This document shows, piece by piece, positions 23,618 to 33,700 of a stretch of DNA of 64,000 nt (position 1 is its first letter; each line of letters opens with the position of its first letter). The notes below the pieces were generated by a model that saw nothing but the letters and a program-made list of their open reading frames with translations, made no database searches and was not told the DNA's origin. The stretch covers positions 92,089-156,088 of the forward strand of contig NZ_RJUL01000012.1 in the NCBI RefSeq assembly GCF_003751625.1, in the 5' to 3' direction. A program made the position numbers and the translations under genes. This DNA is from Gallaecimonas pentaromativorans. GTDB taxonomy: Bacteria > Pseudomonadota > Gammaproteobacteria > Enterobacterales > Gallaecimonadaceae.

Positions 23618-26146
23618 ATGGACGACCAAAAGCCGCTCATGGGCGCCAAAGATGTTTTATTGGACGCCCTGTTCGACATTGCTGAGCTGTCTAGCGAAGC
23701 GAACGATCTCGCCTCTTTCTTCCCCATGGTGCACCGCATCATTGGCAATCTGCTGCCTGCTGAAAACTTCTACGTTGCCCTCTACCACGAATTCGATGAC
23801 ACCATAGAGCTGGTTTATATGGTGGATTTGGCCGATCCCGACATGACCCCAGGCTCGGTCAGCTCCCAGGACCTGCACCGTGGTTTGACCGGCTATCTGC
23901 TGCGAAGTGGCGATGCCCTGCTGCTGTCGGGGGACGGCTTCAAGCAACTGGCGGAGAAAGGCGAAATTGCCCATATCGGCCCCGATTCCCTCGATTGGCT
24001 GGGTATCCCCCTCAAACTCGACCATAAAATCATCGGCGCCATGGTGGTGCAAAGCTACGACGCCAGCACCCGCTACAACGAAGACGACAAACAGCTGCTG
24101 ACCTTCGTGGCCCGTCAGGTGGTCAACACCCTTGAGCGGATCCGCCACCGTGAGCTTTTAGAACAGCAAATTATGGAGCGCACCCAGGCCCTGCATGAAA
24201 GCAACCAGCTGCTGCGCCGGGAAGTGCAGGAGCGTAAAAGGGCCGAGACCTTCCAGTCGGTGATGCTGCATCTGTCTGAGCTTGCCCACAGCGACGGTGA
24301 CCCCCAGGATTTTTATGTGCAGGTGCACGACCAGGTGTCCCGGCTTATCGACGCCCGCAACTTCTACATCGCCCTGCTGGATCGCAAGCAGCTGCTGACC
24401 TTCCCCTATTTTGTCGACCAGCACCAGCTACAGGCCAAGGCCCGCAAACCGGGCAAGGGCTTGACCGAGTACCTGATGCGTAACGGCCAGGCGGTGCTAG
24501 TGACCCGCAAGGTCCGCGACGAGCTTATCCAAAAGGGCATTCTCGATTCCGAAGGCACCGAGGCCTTCCATTGGCTGGGCGGGCCGCTGGTGGTGGATGG
24601 CCAGGTGGTGGGCGCCCTGGTGGTGCAAAGCTACGACGAGTCCAACCGTTACCGGCGCGAAGACTTGGAGCTGATTTCTTTTGTCTCGCGCTCGGTTTCC
24701 GAGGCCCTATCCCGGCGCCAGCACCGGGAAATGCTGGAAGCGGCTAAACGTGAGTTGGAAGCCAAGGTCACCGAGCGGACCCGCGAGCTGGAAGTGGCCA
24801 ACGGCGCCCTGCGCCGGCAAATGCAGGAAAAGGCGGCCCTGGCCGAGCGCCACCGCTTCGATGCCATGCACGACGCCCTCACCGGCCTTGCCAACCGCGC
24901 TTTCTTTACCACCCAGCTCAACCGGGTGCTCAAGTCCTTAAGTCGCTACCCCAACCGCCGTTACGTGGTGGCCTTTATCGATTTGGACCGCTTTAAGATC
25001 ATCAACGATTCCATGGGGCACCTGGCCGGCGATCAGCTACTTAAGCAAGTAGCCCAGCGCCTGCAGGCCTGCATCCGCGAGACCGACATGGTGGCACGCC
25101 TCGGCGGCGACGAGTTCGTGATTTTGTTCGATTGCGTGCAGCACGATGAAGACGTGGCCTTGGTAGGCCAGCGCATCATCAATGCCTTGCACCAGCCCTT
25201 TGAGATCCAAGAGCAGCAGGTATTCTCGGGGTGCTCTTTGGGGGTGGCGCACCTGTCGCGCCGCTACAAGGACGCCTCTGACGTACTGCGCGACGCTGAT
25301 ACTGCCATGTACCAGGCCAAATCCCGTGGCCGCGGGCAGATGGTGTTCTTTGACGACACCATGCGTGAGAATCTGATCAGCCGCTTCAGCCTGCAAAATG
25401 CGCTGCGCCTGGCGGTGGAGTCCGGGCAGATCTTCCCGGCCTTTCAACCCATTTTCAGCCTGCCGGGGCGCAAACTGCACGGCTTTGAACTGCTGGCCCG
25501 CTGGCCCCGCGCTGGTGGCGGTGAGTTGACGCCCGAGCTGTTTTTGGAAGCGGCAGAAGAGACCGGCATCATCGTCGATATCGACACCCTGATGGTGAGA
25601 CAGGCCTGCCGGCAGCTCAGCCTCTGGGGCCATCAGCTGACCGATCAGCCGTTATTTGTGTCGGTCAACCTGTCGGCCCGCAGCCTGCAAAACAGCGCCT
25701 TTATGAAGCATCTGGTAGAGCAGGTCAGAGAGCATGAATTGACCCCTGGCCAGCTGATGGTGGAGATCCGCGAGAACGTGCTTATCCAGCCGTCGCCGGG
25801 CTTGGATGAGGCCCTCAACGCCCTCAAGGAAGTAGGGGTGGGTTTGATTCTGGACCACTTCGGCGCCGGTTCGGCCACCTTGTCGGTGCTGATGCAGCAC
25901 CACTTCCAGGCGCTGAAGATGAGCCCGCATTTCCTGCGCCAAGTCACCGAGCATGAGCGGGGCCAGAGCCTTTTGCAGTCGGTGATTGCCGTGTCCCGTT
26001 ACCTTAAAGTGCCGCTGATTGCCCACGGCATCGAAGAAGAAAACCAGCTGCAAGCCGTGCAAAGCATGGGCTGCGCTTACGGTCAGGGCGAGTACCTCTG
26101 CCAGCCTTTGGCCACCGCCCAGGCCGAGCTGATGCTCTGCGCCTGA
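23618..26146 (+). CDS. GAF-GAF-GGDEF-EAL protein with degenerate EAL domain
   Basis: About 842 aa, no membrane segment. Two GAF-like sensory domains (about 15-175 and 215-370) are each followed by a coiled coil (MERTQALHESNQLL... and VTERTRELEVANG). GGDEF domain (about 415-575) has FIDLDRFKIINDSMGHLAGD and the intact LGGDEFVIL, so cyclase activity is expected. The EAL domain is changed at catalytic sites: EAL is ELL in FELLARW, the DDFGTGYS loop reads LDHFGAGS, the K-D-R-F segment reads KMSPHF, and AEGVE reads AHGIE. Several metal ligands are therefore missing, and phosphodiesterase activity is unlikely; a c-di-GMP-binding or regulatory role is inferred. Start at ATG 23618; a TTG at 23609 is an alternative. 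Confidence 0.9.
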   Translation: MDDQKPLMGAKDVLLDALFDIAELSSEANDLASFFPMVHRIIGNLLPAENFYVALYHEFDDTIELVYMVDLADPDMTPGSVSSQDLHRGLTGYLLRSGDALLLSGDGFKQLAEKGEIAHIGPDSLDWLGIPLKLDHKIIGAMVVQSYDASTRYNEDDKQLLTFVARQVVNTLERIRHRELLEQQIMERTQALHESNQLLRREVQERKRAETFQSVMLHLSELAHSDGDPQDFYVQVHDQVSRLIDARNFYIALLDRKQLLTFPYFVDQHQLQAKARKPGKGLTEYLMRNGQAVLVTRKVRDELIQKGILDSEGTEAFHWLGGPLVVDGQVVGALVVQSYDESNRYRREDLELISFVSRSVSEALSRRQHREMLEAAKRELEAKVTERTRELEVANGALRRQMQEKAALAERHRFDAMHDALTGLANRAFFTTQLNRVLKSLSRYPNRRYVVAFIDLDRFKIINDSMGHLAGDQLLKQVAQRLQACIRETDMVARLGGDEFVILFDCVQHDEDVALVGQRIINALHQPFEIQEQQVFSGCSLGVAHLSRRYKDASDVLRDADTAMYQAKSRGRGQMVFFDDTMRENLISRFSLQNALRLAVESGQIFPAFQPIFSLPGRKLHGFELLARWPRAGGGELTPELFLEAAEETGIIVDIDTLMVRQACRQLSLWGHQLTDQPLFVSVNLSARSLQNSAFMKHLVEQVREHELTPGQLMVEIRENVLIQPSPGLDEALNALKEVGVGLILDHFGAGSATLSVLMQHHFQALKMSPHFLRQVTEHERGQSLLQSVIAVSRYLKVPLIAHGIEEENQLQAVQSMGCAYGQGEYLCQPLATAQAELMLCA

Positions 26147-26164
26147 GCCTTTTCATTATTCCGC

Positions 26165-28180
26165 TTATTCCTTGTTAAACATGGCCCGCAGGTTGGCGAT
26201 ATTGGCCTTGCCCTTGGCTTGGCGTTCTTCCGGTGTCGGCGGTGGCTGGCGGTGCTCCCACACCAAGTCGTCCTGAGGCAACTCGTCGAGAAAGCGTGAC
26301 GGCTGGGGGCGAATGCTTTCGCCAAACTGGCGGCGCTCGCGGCACAGCATAAAGGTTAGCTCGCGCTGGGCGCGGGTGATGCCCACGTAAGCCAGGCGAC
26401 GCTCTTCTTCAATGTTGTCCTCGTCGATGCTGCTCTGGTGCGGCAGCAGCCCTTCTTCCATGCCAATCAGATAGACGTAGGGGAATTCCAGGCCTTTGGA
26501 TGCGTGCAGGGTCATTAGCTGCACCTGGTCGGCTTCTCCCTCTTCGCTCTGGCGCTCCATCATGTCGCGAAGGGTCAGGCGGGTGACTACGTCTTGCAGG
26601 CTCATGGGTTCGTCCAGATCGTCGCCCTTGAGCATGCCGCTAATCCAGCCAAAAAGGGTGGAGACGTTTTTCATGCGCATCTCGGCGGCCTTGGCCGAGG
26701 GCGAGCTTTCATAGAGCCAGTCTTCGTAGTGGCTGCCACGAATGAGCTCCCTGACTGCCTCGACCGGCTCGCCTCTTTTGGCTTCTTCTTGCAGATCGGT
26801 CAGCCAGCGGGTAAAGCCCTGCACCGCTTCCAGGGCGCGGCCGGTCAGATGCTGTTCAACACCCAGGTCAAAGCTGGCGGCAAAGAGGCTGGTTTTTCGC
26901 AAGCTGGCGTAATGGCCGAGCTTTTCCAGGGTTACCGGGCCGATTTCCCGGCGCGGCACGTTGATGATGCGCAGCAGCGAGGTGTCGTCGTCCGGGTTCA
27001 CCAACAGGCGCAGGTAAGCCATGATGTCCTTGACCTCGGCCCGGGAGAAGAAGCTGGTGCCACCGGAGATGCGATAGGGGATGCGGTTTTGCATCAGCGC
27101 CTTTTCAAGGAGCCTGGACTGGTGGTTGCCGCGATACAGCACGGCATAGTCCTTGTAGTGGGTCTTGTTCAAAAACTTGTGGGAGAGGATCTCCGCCACC
27201 ACCCGCTCCGCTTCGTGATCTTCGTTGTTGGCCATCATCACCTTGAGCCGCTCGCCCTGGCCCAGCTCCGAGAACAGCTCCTTCTCGTAGACGTGGGGAT
27301 TGTTGGCGATAAGGATGTTGGCGCTGCGCAAGATGGTGGCGCTGGAGCGGTAGTTTTGCTCCAGCTTGACCAGTTTCAGGCCGGGAAAATCGTCCTTAAG
27401 CCGCACCAGGTTTTCCGGCCGGGCGCCGCGCCAGGAGTAGATGGACTGGTCGTCATCCCCCACCACGGTAAAGCGGGCCCGCTCGCCCACCAGCAATTTG
27501 ACCAGTTCGTACTGGCTGGTGTTGGTGTCTTGGTATTCGTCTACCAGCAGGTAGCGGAGGCGGTCTTGCCAGCGTTCGCGCACCGTTTCGTTGCCGGCCA
27601 GCAGCAGGGTGGGCAGCAGGATGAGATCGTCAAAATCCAGGGCGTTTACGGCCCGCATGTACTGGGTGTAGCGGTCGTAAATTTCGGCAAAGGCCGCTTC
27701 CTTGCCGTCCACCGCCTGCACCTTGGCCCGGTCCGGCAGTATCAGGTCGTTCTTCCATTGGCCGATGCGCCACATCAGTTGGTTAAGCAGATCTTTGTCG
27801 TCCTGCAGCGCCTTGGCGCCGATTTCCTTGAGGGCCTGGCTCATGTCCGCTTCGTCAAAGAGGGTAAAGCCGGCACGCAGGCCCAGGTGGTGGCCGTCCT
27901 TTTTCAGGATGGTCAGCCCCAGGGTGTGGAAGGTAGACACGGTCAGGCCACGGGCCTCGGCCTTGCCCAGGGTCTGGGCGACCCGCTCTTTCATTTCCCT
28001 GGCGGCTTTGTTGGTAAAGGTAACGGCGGCAATGTGCTTGGCCTGCCAGCCGCATTGCTGCACCAGATAGGCAATCTTGTTGGTGATCACCCGGGTCTTG
28101 CCCGAACCGGCACCGGCCAGCACCAGCAGGGGGCCGGAGATATATTTGACGGCTTCGTCTTGGCTAGGGTTGAGTTTCAT
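26165..28180 (-). CDS. rep: ATP-dependent DNA helicase Rep
   Basis: A 671-aa superfamily 1A 3'-5' helicase, the E. coli Rep length. Walker A GAGSGKT near residue 22, [11 protein letters not shown] (Ia), [10 protein letters not shown] (Walker B), [13 protein letters not shown] (III), LEQNYRS (IV), [17 protein letters not shown] (V) and YVGITRAQ (VI) are present. It removes protein roadblocks ahead of replication forks with DnaB. The start at 28180 ([11 protein letters not shown]) matches the family; a longer open frame to 28261 is not used. Divergent from a TetR gene. Confidence 0.96.
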   Translation of the reverse strand: MKLNPSQDEAVKYISGPLLVLAGAGSGKTRVITNKIAYLVQQCGWQAKHIAAVTFTNKAAREMKERVAQTLGKAEARGLTVSTFHTLGLTILKKDGHHLGLRAGFTLFDEADMSQALKEIGAKALQDDKDLLNQLMWRIGQWKNDLILPDRAKVQAVDGKEAAFAEIYDRYTQYMRAVNALDFDDLILLPTLLLAGNETVRERWQDRLRYLLVDEYQDTNTSQYELVKLLVGERARFTVVGDDDQSIYSWRGARPENLVRLKDDFPGLKLVKLEQNYRSSATILRSANILIANNPHVYEKELFSELGQGERLKVMMANNEDHEAERVVAEILSHKFLNKTHYKDYAVLYRGNHQSRLLEKALMQNRIPYRISGGTSFFSRAEVKDIMAYLRLLVNPDDDTSLLRIINVPRREIGPVTLEKLGHYASLRKTSLFAASFDLGVEQHLTGRALEAVQGFTRWLTDLQEEAKRGEPVEAVRELIRGSHYEDWLYESSPSAKAAEMRMKNVSTLFGWISGMLKGDDLDEPMSLQDVVTRLTLRDMMERQSEEGEADQVQLMTLHASKGLEFPYVYLIGMEEGLLPHQSSIDEDNIEEERRLAYVGITRAQRELTFMLCRERRQFGESIRPQPSRFLDELPQDDLVWEHRQPPPTPEERQAKGKANIANLRAMFNKE

Positions 28181-28260
28181 TGGCGGGCCCGGGATCACAC
28201 AGAGCCTGACATTGTACCTTATGCAGCACTGGCCTTGTGTATCACCTCTGGTAGAATGCA

Positions 28261-28270
28261 TGAACGTTCA
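28261..28270. promoter_or_regulatory. Palindromic site upstream of the TetR gene
   Basis: TGAACGTTCA is a perfect 10-bp palindrome followed by TTCA (giving TGAACGTTCATTCA), a pattern common in TetR-family operators. It lies 15 bases before the TetR ATG at 28286, suggesting autorepression. Confidence 0.45.
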
Positions 28271-28285
28271 TTCACTCATCCGACC

Positions 28286-28870
28286 ATGATCGATCACAGC
28301 AAACCGGCCGACAAACGGCAATTAATCCTCGATGCCACCGGGCGCTTGTTGGCCTTGTATGGCTTTCACGGATTATCCATGCAGTTGGTGGCCAAGGAAG
28401 CTGGGGTGGCGGCCGGGACCATCTATCGCTATTTCGATTCCAAAACCAGCATGATCAAAGCCCTGCATGGGCAGATCATCCACGATGTGGCCGCCGAGCT
28501 GTTCCGGGGCTACGACACCGCCGCCAGCCTGCGTGAGCGTTTTGACTACCTGTGGCAGTGTTCCTGGCAGCTTTTTTTGGATATGCCGGATGTGCTGGTC
28601 AGCAAATATCAGTTTGAGCGCCTGCCGCTGGAAGCCGACCGCCAGCAGATGCAAGACCTTGAAGACCGGGTTTTTGCCCCCATTACGGCTTTCTGGCAGG
28701 AAGGCCGGGAACAAGGGGTGTTCAAAGAGATGCACGACGAGATTTTTGCCACCCTTACCTTCGAAGTCTGTGCCGACTTGGCCTTCAAACAGCTGGCAGG
28801 AAAGCTGACCCTGACACAAGCTGAAATTGAGGTGGTCCGCGATGCCAGTTGGGCGGCCATCACCTTGTAA
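28286..28870 (+). CDS. TetR-family regulator
   Basis: A 194-aa repressor. The N-terminal HTH is RQLILDATGRLLALYGFHGLS...AGTIYRYFDSKTSM; the rest is a helical ligand-binding domain without recognised specificity. The start at 28286 is preferred over an in-frame ATG at 28256, because the latter would place the operator-like palindrome inside the coding region, though neither has a strong ribosome binding site. It stands alone between rep and ubiK, so its target is unclear. Confidence 0.85.
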   Translation: MIDHSKPADKRQLILDATGRLLALYGFHGLSMQLVAKEAGVAAGTIYRYFDSKTSMIKALHGQIIHDVAAELFRGYDTAASLRERFDYLWQCSWQLFLDMPDVLVSKYQFERLPLEADRQQMQDLEDRVFAPITAFWQEGREQGVFKEMHDEIFATLTFEVCADLAFKQLAGKLTLTQAEIEVVRDASWAAITL

Positions 28871-28953
28871 AACGCCGGGCCGTGATTTCAAGAAGCGGTA
28901 AGGAAACTTGAGGTAAACTGCCCCATGCCGTTGCTGGCGAAAAGGAGAGCATC

Positions 28954-29211
28954 ATGATCAACACCCAGAAACTCGAAGAGCTGGCTAAGCAGATCACCGA
29001 GGCGCTGCCGCCTGGGGTCAAGGCCTTCAGTGGTGAAGTGGAAAGCCGTGTGAAGCAGGTACTGCAAGCCCAGTTGATGAAGCTGGACTTGGTCAGCCGC
29101 GACGAATTTGACGTACAAAGCCGGGTGCTGCTGAAAACCCGGGAAAAACTCGATGCTCTGGAAGCCCGTGTCGATGCGCTGGAAAAAGGTGCAGAGCTGG
29201 GCGACAGCTGA
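28954..29211 (+). CDS. ubiK: Ubiquinone biosynthesis accessory factor UbiK
   Basis: An 85-aa BMFP-domain protein (formerly YqiC). N-terminal amphipathic part MINTQKLEELAKQITEALP; the C-terminal coiled coil VLLKTREKLDALEARVDALE trimerises. It assists the soluble Ubi complex that carries out later steps of ubiquinone synthesis (known in E. coli and Salmonella). AAAAGGAGAGC upstream. Located ahead of membrane redox genes, though likely a separate unit. Confidence 0.92.
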   Translation: MINTQKLEELAKQITEALPPGVKAFSGEVESRVKQVLQAQLMKLDLVSRDEFDVQSRVLLKTREKLDALEARVDALEKGAELGDS

Positions 29212-29239
29212 TCGAAAATCGACTTTTTAAGGTGGAAAA

Positions 29240-29926
29240 ATGGGTGTCATGAGGTGGCGGCGCTGGCACCTGTGGTTGGGGTGGGTAACCGGCATCCAGA
29301 TGTTTATCTGGGGGGCTACCGGCCTTTACATGGTGTGGGTCAGCCTGGATTTTATTCACGGTAAGCCACTGGTTGACGCCCATCCCGATCCTCTGGCCTG
29401 GCAGCCCGGTTATGTTGCCCCTGTCGCGCTGAAATTGCCGCCGGACACCCGCCAGCTGACCCTCACTACCCGCATGGGTCACCCGGTATACGAAGTGCTC
29501 ACCGAAACCACCGCCTTCTTGCTGGACGCCGTCAACGGCTTGCCGTTCCTGTTGGGGCCAGAAGATGTGGGCCAGTTGGCCAAAGGCTATTACCGGGGCA
29601 AGGGCGACGTGGCCCAAGTTACTCATATCGAACAAGACGCACCGCGTGAACTGGGCAACCGCCCGCTGCCGGTGTGGCAAGTACGTTTTGACGACGCCTT
29701 CGACACCACCCTGTACCTCTCCGACAAAACCGGTACCCTGCTGACCCAGCGCCATCGTTACTGGCGCTGGTTCGACGCTGCCTGGGCGCTGCATATCATG
29801 GATTACAGCCAGCGTAGCCGCATCAACCTGCCTTGGTTCCAGGCCATGTGCGGCTTGTCGCTGCTGCTGATGCTAAGCGGCAGCTTGCTGTGGCTGCGCA
29901 CCCGTTTTACAAGGCCCGCCCCATGA
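29240..29926 (+). CDS. PepSY-like membrane protein
   Basis: A 228-aa protein with one N-terminal (residues about 10-32) and one C-terminal (about 200-222) membrane helix and a periplasmic PepSY-like domain between (LLDAVNGLPFLLG, WQVRFDDAFDTTLYLSDKTGTLL). Helices carry His in WRRWHLWLGW and WALHIMDYS, as in PepSY_TM proteins that may bind haem. AAGG lies before the ATG. ATGA overlap with the next gene shows tight coupling. Role is probably transmembrane electron transfer, possibly linked to ferric siderophores or another reducible substrate; substrate unknown. Confidence 0.8.
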   Translation: MGVMRWRRWHLWLGWVTGIQMFIWGATGLYMVWVSLDFIHGKPLVDAHPDPLAWQPGYVAPVALKLPPDTRQLTLTTRMGHPVYEVLTETTAFLLDAVNGLPFLLGPEDVGQLAKGYYRGKGDVAQVTHIEQDAPRELGNRPLPVWQVRFDDAFDTTLYLSDKTGTLLTQRHRYWRWFDAAWALHIMDYSQRSRINLPWFQAMCGLSLLLMLSGSLLWLRTRFTRPAP

Positions 29927-30771
29927 GCCGCTGGCATCGCTGGTTGGCGCTGCTGGTGGGGACGCAGCTGCTGATTTGGGTGGTCACCGGGCTGGCTTTG
30001 GGCATGCTGCCCACACCGCCGCTGCCGGTGCCTCGGGTACCAGAACCCCTGGATGCCAAGGCGCTGGTACTGCCGCAACCGCCGGCTGGTGCTGGCTCGG
30101 TGGGCGCCATTACCCTGCTGGGTAAAACCCGCATCAAGGTTGACGGCCAGGTACTGACCCCTATGTCCCAGGGCGATGCCCAGGTGCTGTTTGCCCAATA
30201 CTTCCCCGGTTTGGATATCGGCCCCATGGAGCGCCTCGACCATGGCTGGCAAAGCTCCCTGCCTGGTGGCTTTAAGGTAGAGCTGGGGGATGATGGCAAC
30301 ATTCAATCCAACCAATACTGGCTGGCGCCCTGGCTGCTGCGGCTGCATTTCATGGACTGGTGGGGTAACGGCAAGAACTTCAACCAATGGCTGGTGAAAC
30401 TGACCAGCCTGGTGACCATGGCCTTGATCTTAAGCGGCTTGTGGATGGGGGTGCAGCGCTTGCTGCAGCGCCGTCGCCATCAGCCGGTGATGCTCGATGG
30501 CTTCCCGCTGCCGGCCCTTGCCGCCGGCCCCGGCACCCTGGCCCAGCGCCTTGAGCAAGTGGGGCTGCCGGTGACCGGGCCCTGCAACGGCGGCGGCCGC
30601 TGTGGCGGGTGTTTGGTGCGTACCAGCGGCGAACTGCCGTTGCCTATCTCCAGCAACGAAAAGCGCCTGCTCAGCAGCGAACAGCTGGCCCAGGGTATTC
30701 GCCTTGCCTGCCAGCAGGCGCCGCGCCACGGCTGTACCCTGACCGCCATGGCGCCCGCGCCAGAGCTTTAA
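29923..30771 (+). CDS. PepSY-like membrane protein fused to a 2Fe-2S ferredoxin domain
   Basis: A 282-aa protein. It has N-terminal and middle membrane helices (about 8-28 and 150-172) around a periplasmic PepSY-like part. The C-terminal 85 residues form a ferredoxin-like domain: PCNGGGRCGGCLV gives Cx5Cx2C, and RLACQQ supplies the fourth Cys, as in NqrF-type 2Fe-2S domains. The iron-sulfur domain would face the cytoplasm. It overlaps the preceding PepSY gene by 4 bases, so the pair may pass electrons from a cytoplasmic reductant across the membrane. The start at 29923 is fixed by the ATGA overlap and hydrophobic N-terminus. Tail-to-tail overlap of 4 bases with the next minus-strand gene. Confidence 0.85.
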   Translation: MSRWHRWLALLVGTQLLIWVVTGLALGMLPTPPLPVPRVPEPLDAKALVLPQPPAGAGSVGAITLLGKTRIKVDGQVLTPMSQGDAQVLFAQYFPGLDIGPMERLDHGWQSSLPGGFKVELGDDGNIQSNQYWLAPWLLRLHFMDWWGNGKNFNQWLVKLTSLVTMALILSGLWMGVQRLLQRRRHQPVMLDGFPLPALAAGPGTLAQRLEQVGLPVTGPCNGGGRCGGCLVRTSGELPLPISSNEKRLLSSEQLAQGIRLACQQAPRHGCTLTAMAPAPEL

Positions 30772-33700
30772 CCCAGCCAATGCCCTAACCAATGCTCCAG
30801 CTCCCCGGCCGTGAGTGGCCGGGCGAAGTGGTAGCCTTGGCCTTCGTCACAATCGAGGGCGCGCAGGCAGTTGAGCTGGGCATCGGTCTCTATCCCTTCT
30901 GCCACCACCTGCATGTTAAGGCTATGAGCCAGCTCCACCACCGCTTTGATGATGGCCACCGGCTCTTTTTCCTGTGGCAGTTTGGCTACAAAGCTGCGGT
31001 CGAGTTTGAGGATGTCAAAGCGCAGCTCGGTCAGGTACGAGAGCGCTGAATAGCCGGTACCGAAGTCGTCAAGGGCTACCCTGATGCCGCTGTGGCGCAG
31101 CCGGGCGATCTGCTTGGCGGCGTTGTCTTTGTTTGAGAGCAGCATGGATTCGGTCAGCTCCAGCTCCAGCGCATCCGGCGGCAGGTCCAAATCGCGCAGC
31201 AGCTGGGTGACCTGGCCTGGCAAGTCGTGGTCTTGAAACTGCCGGGCCGAGAGATTCACGGCCATCTGCAAGATGATACCTTGCTGGCGCCAGACCTTTT
31301 GCTGGGTTAAGGCCTCGCGTAGCACCCATTGCCCCAGGGCACTGATAAGGCCGGTTTCTTCAGCCAGGGGGATAAAGTCGCTGGGGGGGATCTCCCCAAG
31401 CTCGGGGTGATGCCAGCGGCACAGCGCCTCAACCCCGGCCACCAGATTATTGCCAAGGCGGATACGCGGCTGGTAGCGCAGGCTAAGGCCCCCTTCTTCC
31501 AGAGCCTGACGCAGGCCGTGTTCCAACGCCAAGCGGCGCTGGGCGGCGGCGTTCATGGTGTTGGTGTAGTACTGGAAGTTGCCCCGGCCCCGGGCTTTGG
31601 CGTGATACATGGCGGTATCGGCGTAGCGCAGCAGGGTGTTGGGGTCGGTACTGTCTTGAGGGTAAAGGGCAATGCCGATGCTCGGGGTGACCGACACCCG
31701 GTGCCCGGCCAGCACCACCGGCGGCTCCAGCGCCTGCATGACCTTTTCGGCCACCAGAGTGGTGGTGAGGGTTTCTTTGACGTCTTCCATGATGATGATG
31801 AACTCATCGCCCCCCAGGCGAGCCACGGTGTCGTAGCTACGCACGGCATGGAGCAGGCGCTGGGCCACTTCCTTGAGCAGCCGGTCGCCCAGCTCGTGGC
31901 CCAGGGAGTCGTTAACGTGCTTGAAGTGGTCGAGATCCAAAAACAGCAGCGCCACTTGCTGGGCGGTGCGGTTGGCACGGGTCATGGCATGGCCCAGGCG
32001 ATCACGGAACAGGGTGCGGTTGGGCAGGCCGGTTAAGGGGTCAAAGTTGGCGAGATAACGCAGCTCCTCTTCGGCGGCTTTACGCTGGGTGATGTCACTG
32101 AACAAAACCACTAGGTTGGCGCCCTGGGCCTGGTCTTGTGCCCAGTGGATCTCGGTTTCCAACAGCTTGAGTTGGCCATGACCATCCTGAATGCGCAGCT
32201 CCCCGGCCCAACTGCCTTGGTCTTTGAGGGCGCCGCGAATTTTGCGCAGCAGGCCGAGGCGGGTGGTCTTTGGTAAAAACCGCCAAGGTTTGAGCGCCAG
32301 TAGCGTCTCGGTGGGGGTGGCCAAGTGCGTCTCCACGGCCGGGTTGGTGTTGATAATATCCAGCCGCTCATTGGTCACCACTACCCCTTCTGACATGGCG
32401 CGGGTGACCAGGTCTGACAGTTGCAACTGCCGCTCCTGAGCTCGCTCGGCACTGATGTCCCGGTGGGTACCGGCCATGCGCAGCACTTTGCCGTTGTCGT
32501 CTCTGGCCACCACCCGGCCCCGGTCCTGCACCCACAGCCAATGGCCTTTGGCATGGCGCAGCCGGTAAATGCAGTGGTAGTGGTCGTCCTGGCCCTTAAG
32601 GTGGCGCTTAATGGCGGCAATGATTTTGGGCTGGTCTTCGGGATTTACCAGCTGTGACAAGCCGCGCCGATTAGGGGCAATTTCACCGTCTTGATAGCCA
32701 AGAAAATCGAGGCCGGTGCGCACCACCGCCTGGGTTTGCCAGTCCCAATCCCATACCCCGTAGCCAGAGGCCACCATGGCCAGGCGCAGCCGCTGTTCGC
32801 TGTCGGCCAGTGCCCGGCGCAGGGCAATGCCTCGCTCACGGCGCAGCCACCAGCGGTACCAAAGCCAGGCGACCAGCAGTGCCAGCAGTAAGATCTCCCA
32901 CAGCAGGTTGACCGGTTGCAGATACCACGGCTCCAGCACTTCCAGGTTCAGTAGCAGCGGCGGCTGAGGATCCCCAAGGCGGCGCAGTTTGAGCTGGTAA
33001 TGGCCTGGGGTGAGGTGGGTAAACACCACTTCCTTGCCCATGCCCAGAGGCTGCCAGGGGCCATCTAACTGGTAGAGGTATTGGTTGTTGCCATGGCCAA
33101 AATCCAGGTCGGCAAAGGACAGGCTGAGCCGGCTGATATCGGGGGGCAGTACCAGCACTTCATCGCTGTTGAGGTTGTGGGGTTGGCCGTTGACCGAGGC
33201 GCCTACCCATTGCAACGCATAGTGGGCGCCGAGGTTGTTATTGGCGCCGAATTGGATCTCTGCCAGCCCATTAACGCCGCCAAAATACAGCAGGCCGTTG
33301 CCGTCCTTAAAAACGGCATTGCCGTTGTACTCAAGAATGAACTGGTCGATGGGCGGCGCCGAAAAGCGGCCCTGGCTTGGGTTGAACAACACCAGGCCAC
33401 GGTTGGTACTGAGCCAAAGCTGGTTTTCACTGTCTTGTGCTACGGCGTAGATGGTGTCGTCTTCCAGGCCCGGCTGCTTTTGATACAGGGTGAGCTGATC
33501 CTGGGCTCCCAGATGCACCAGGCCTTTCTGAGTGCCAACCCACCAGCCATTATTGCCATCACTGAGCAGGCCGCGGCCGCGGCCGGTGATTTGCGGCTTG
33601 CCCCAGCAACGGGCTCTTGGCTCCAGCCGGCAAAAACCCTTGCCGGTGGCGGCCATCACTACCCCTTGATGCTCGGCCAGGGCATAGAACTGTGCCTGGC

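Noticed and set aside
26594..28285. Long plus-strand frame opposite rep, continuous with the TetR gene
   Set aside because: It is the antisense shadow of rep; TetR homology begins only at the Met at 28286.
28888..29794. Minus-strand open frames opposite ubiK and the PepSY gene
   Set aside because: No ribosome binding sites or motifs; the plus-strand genes have clear family features.
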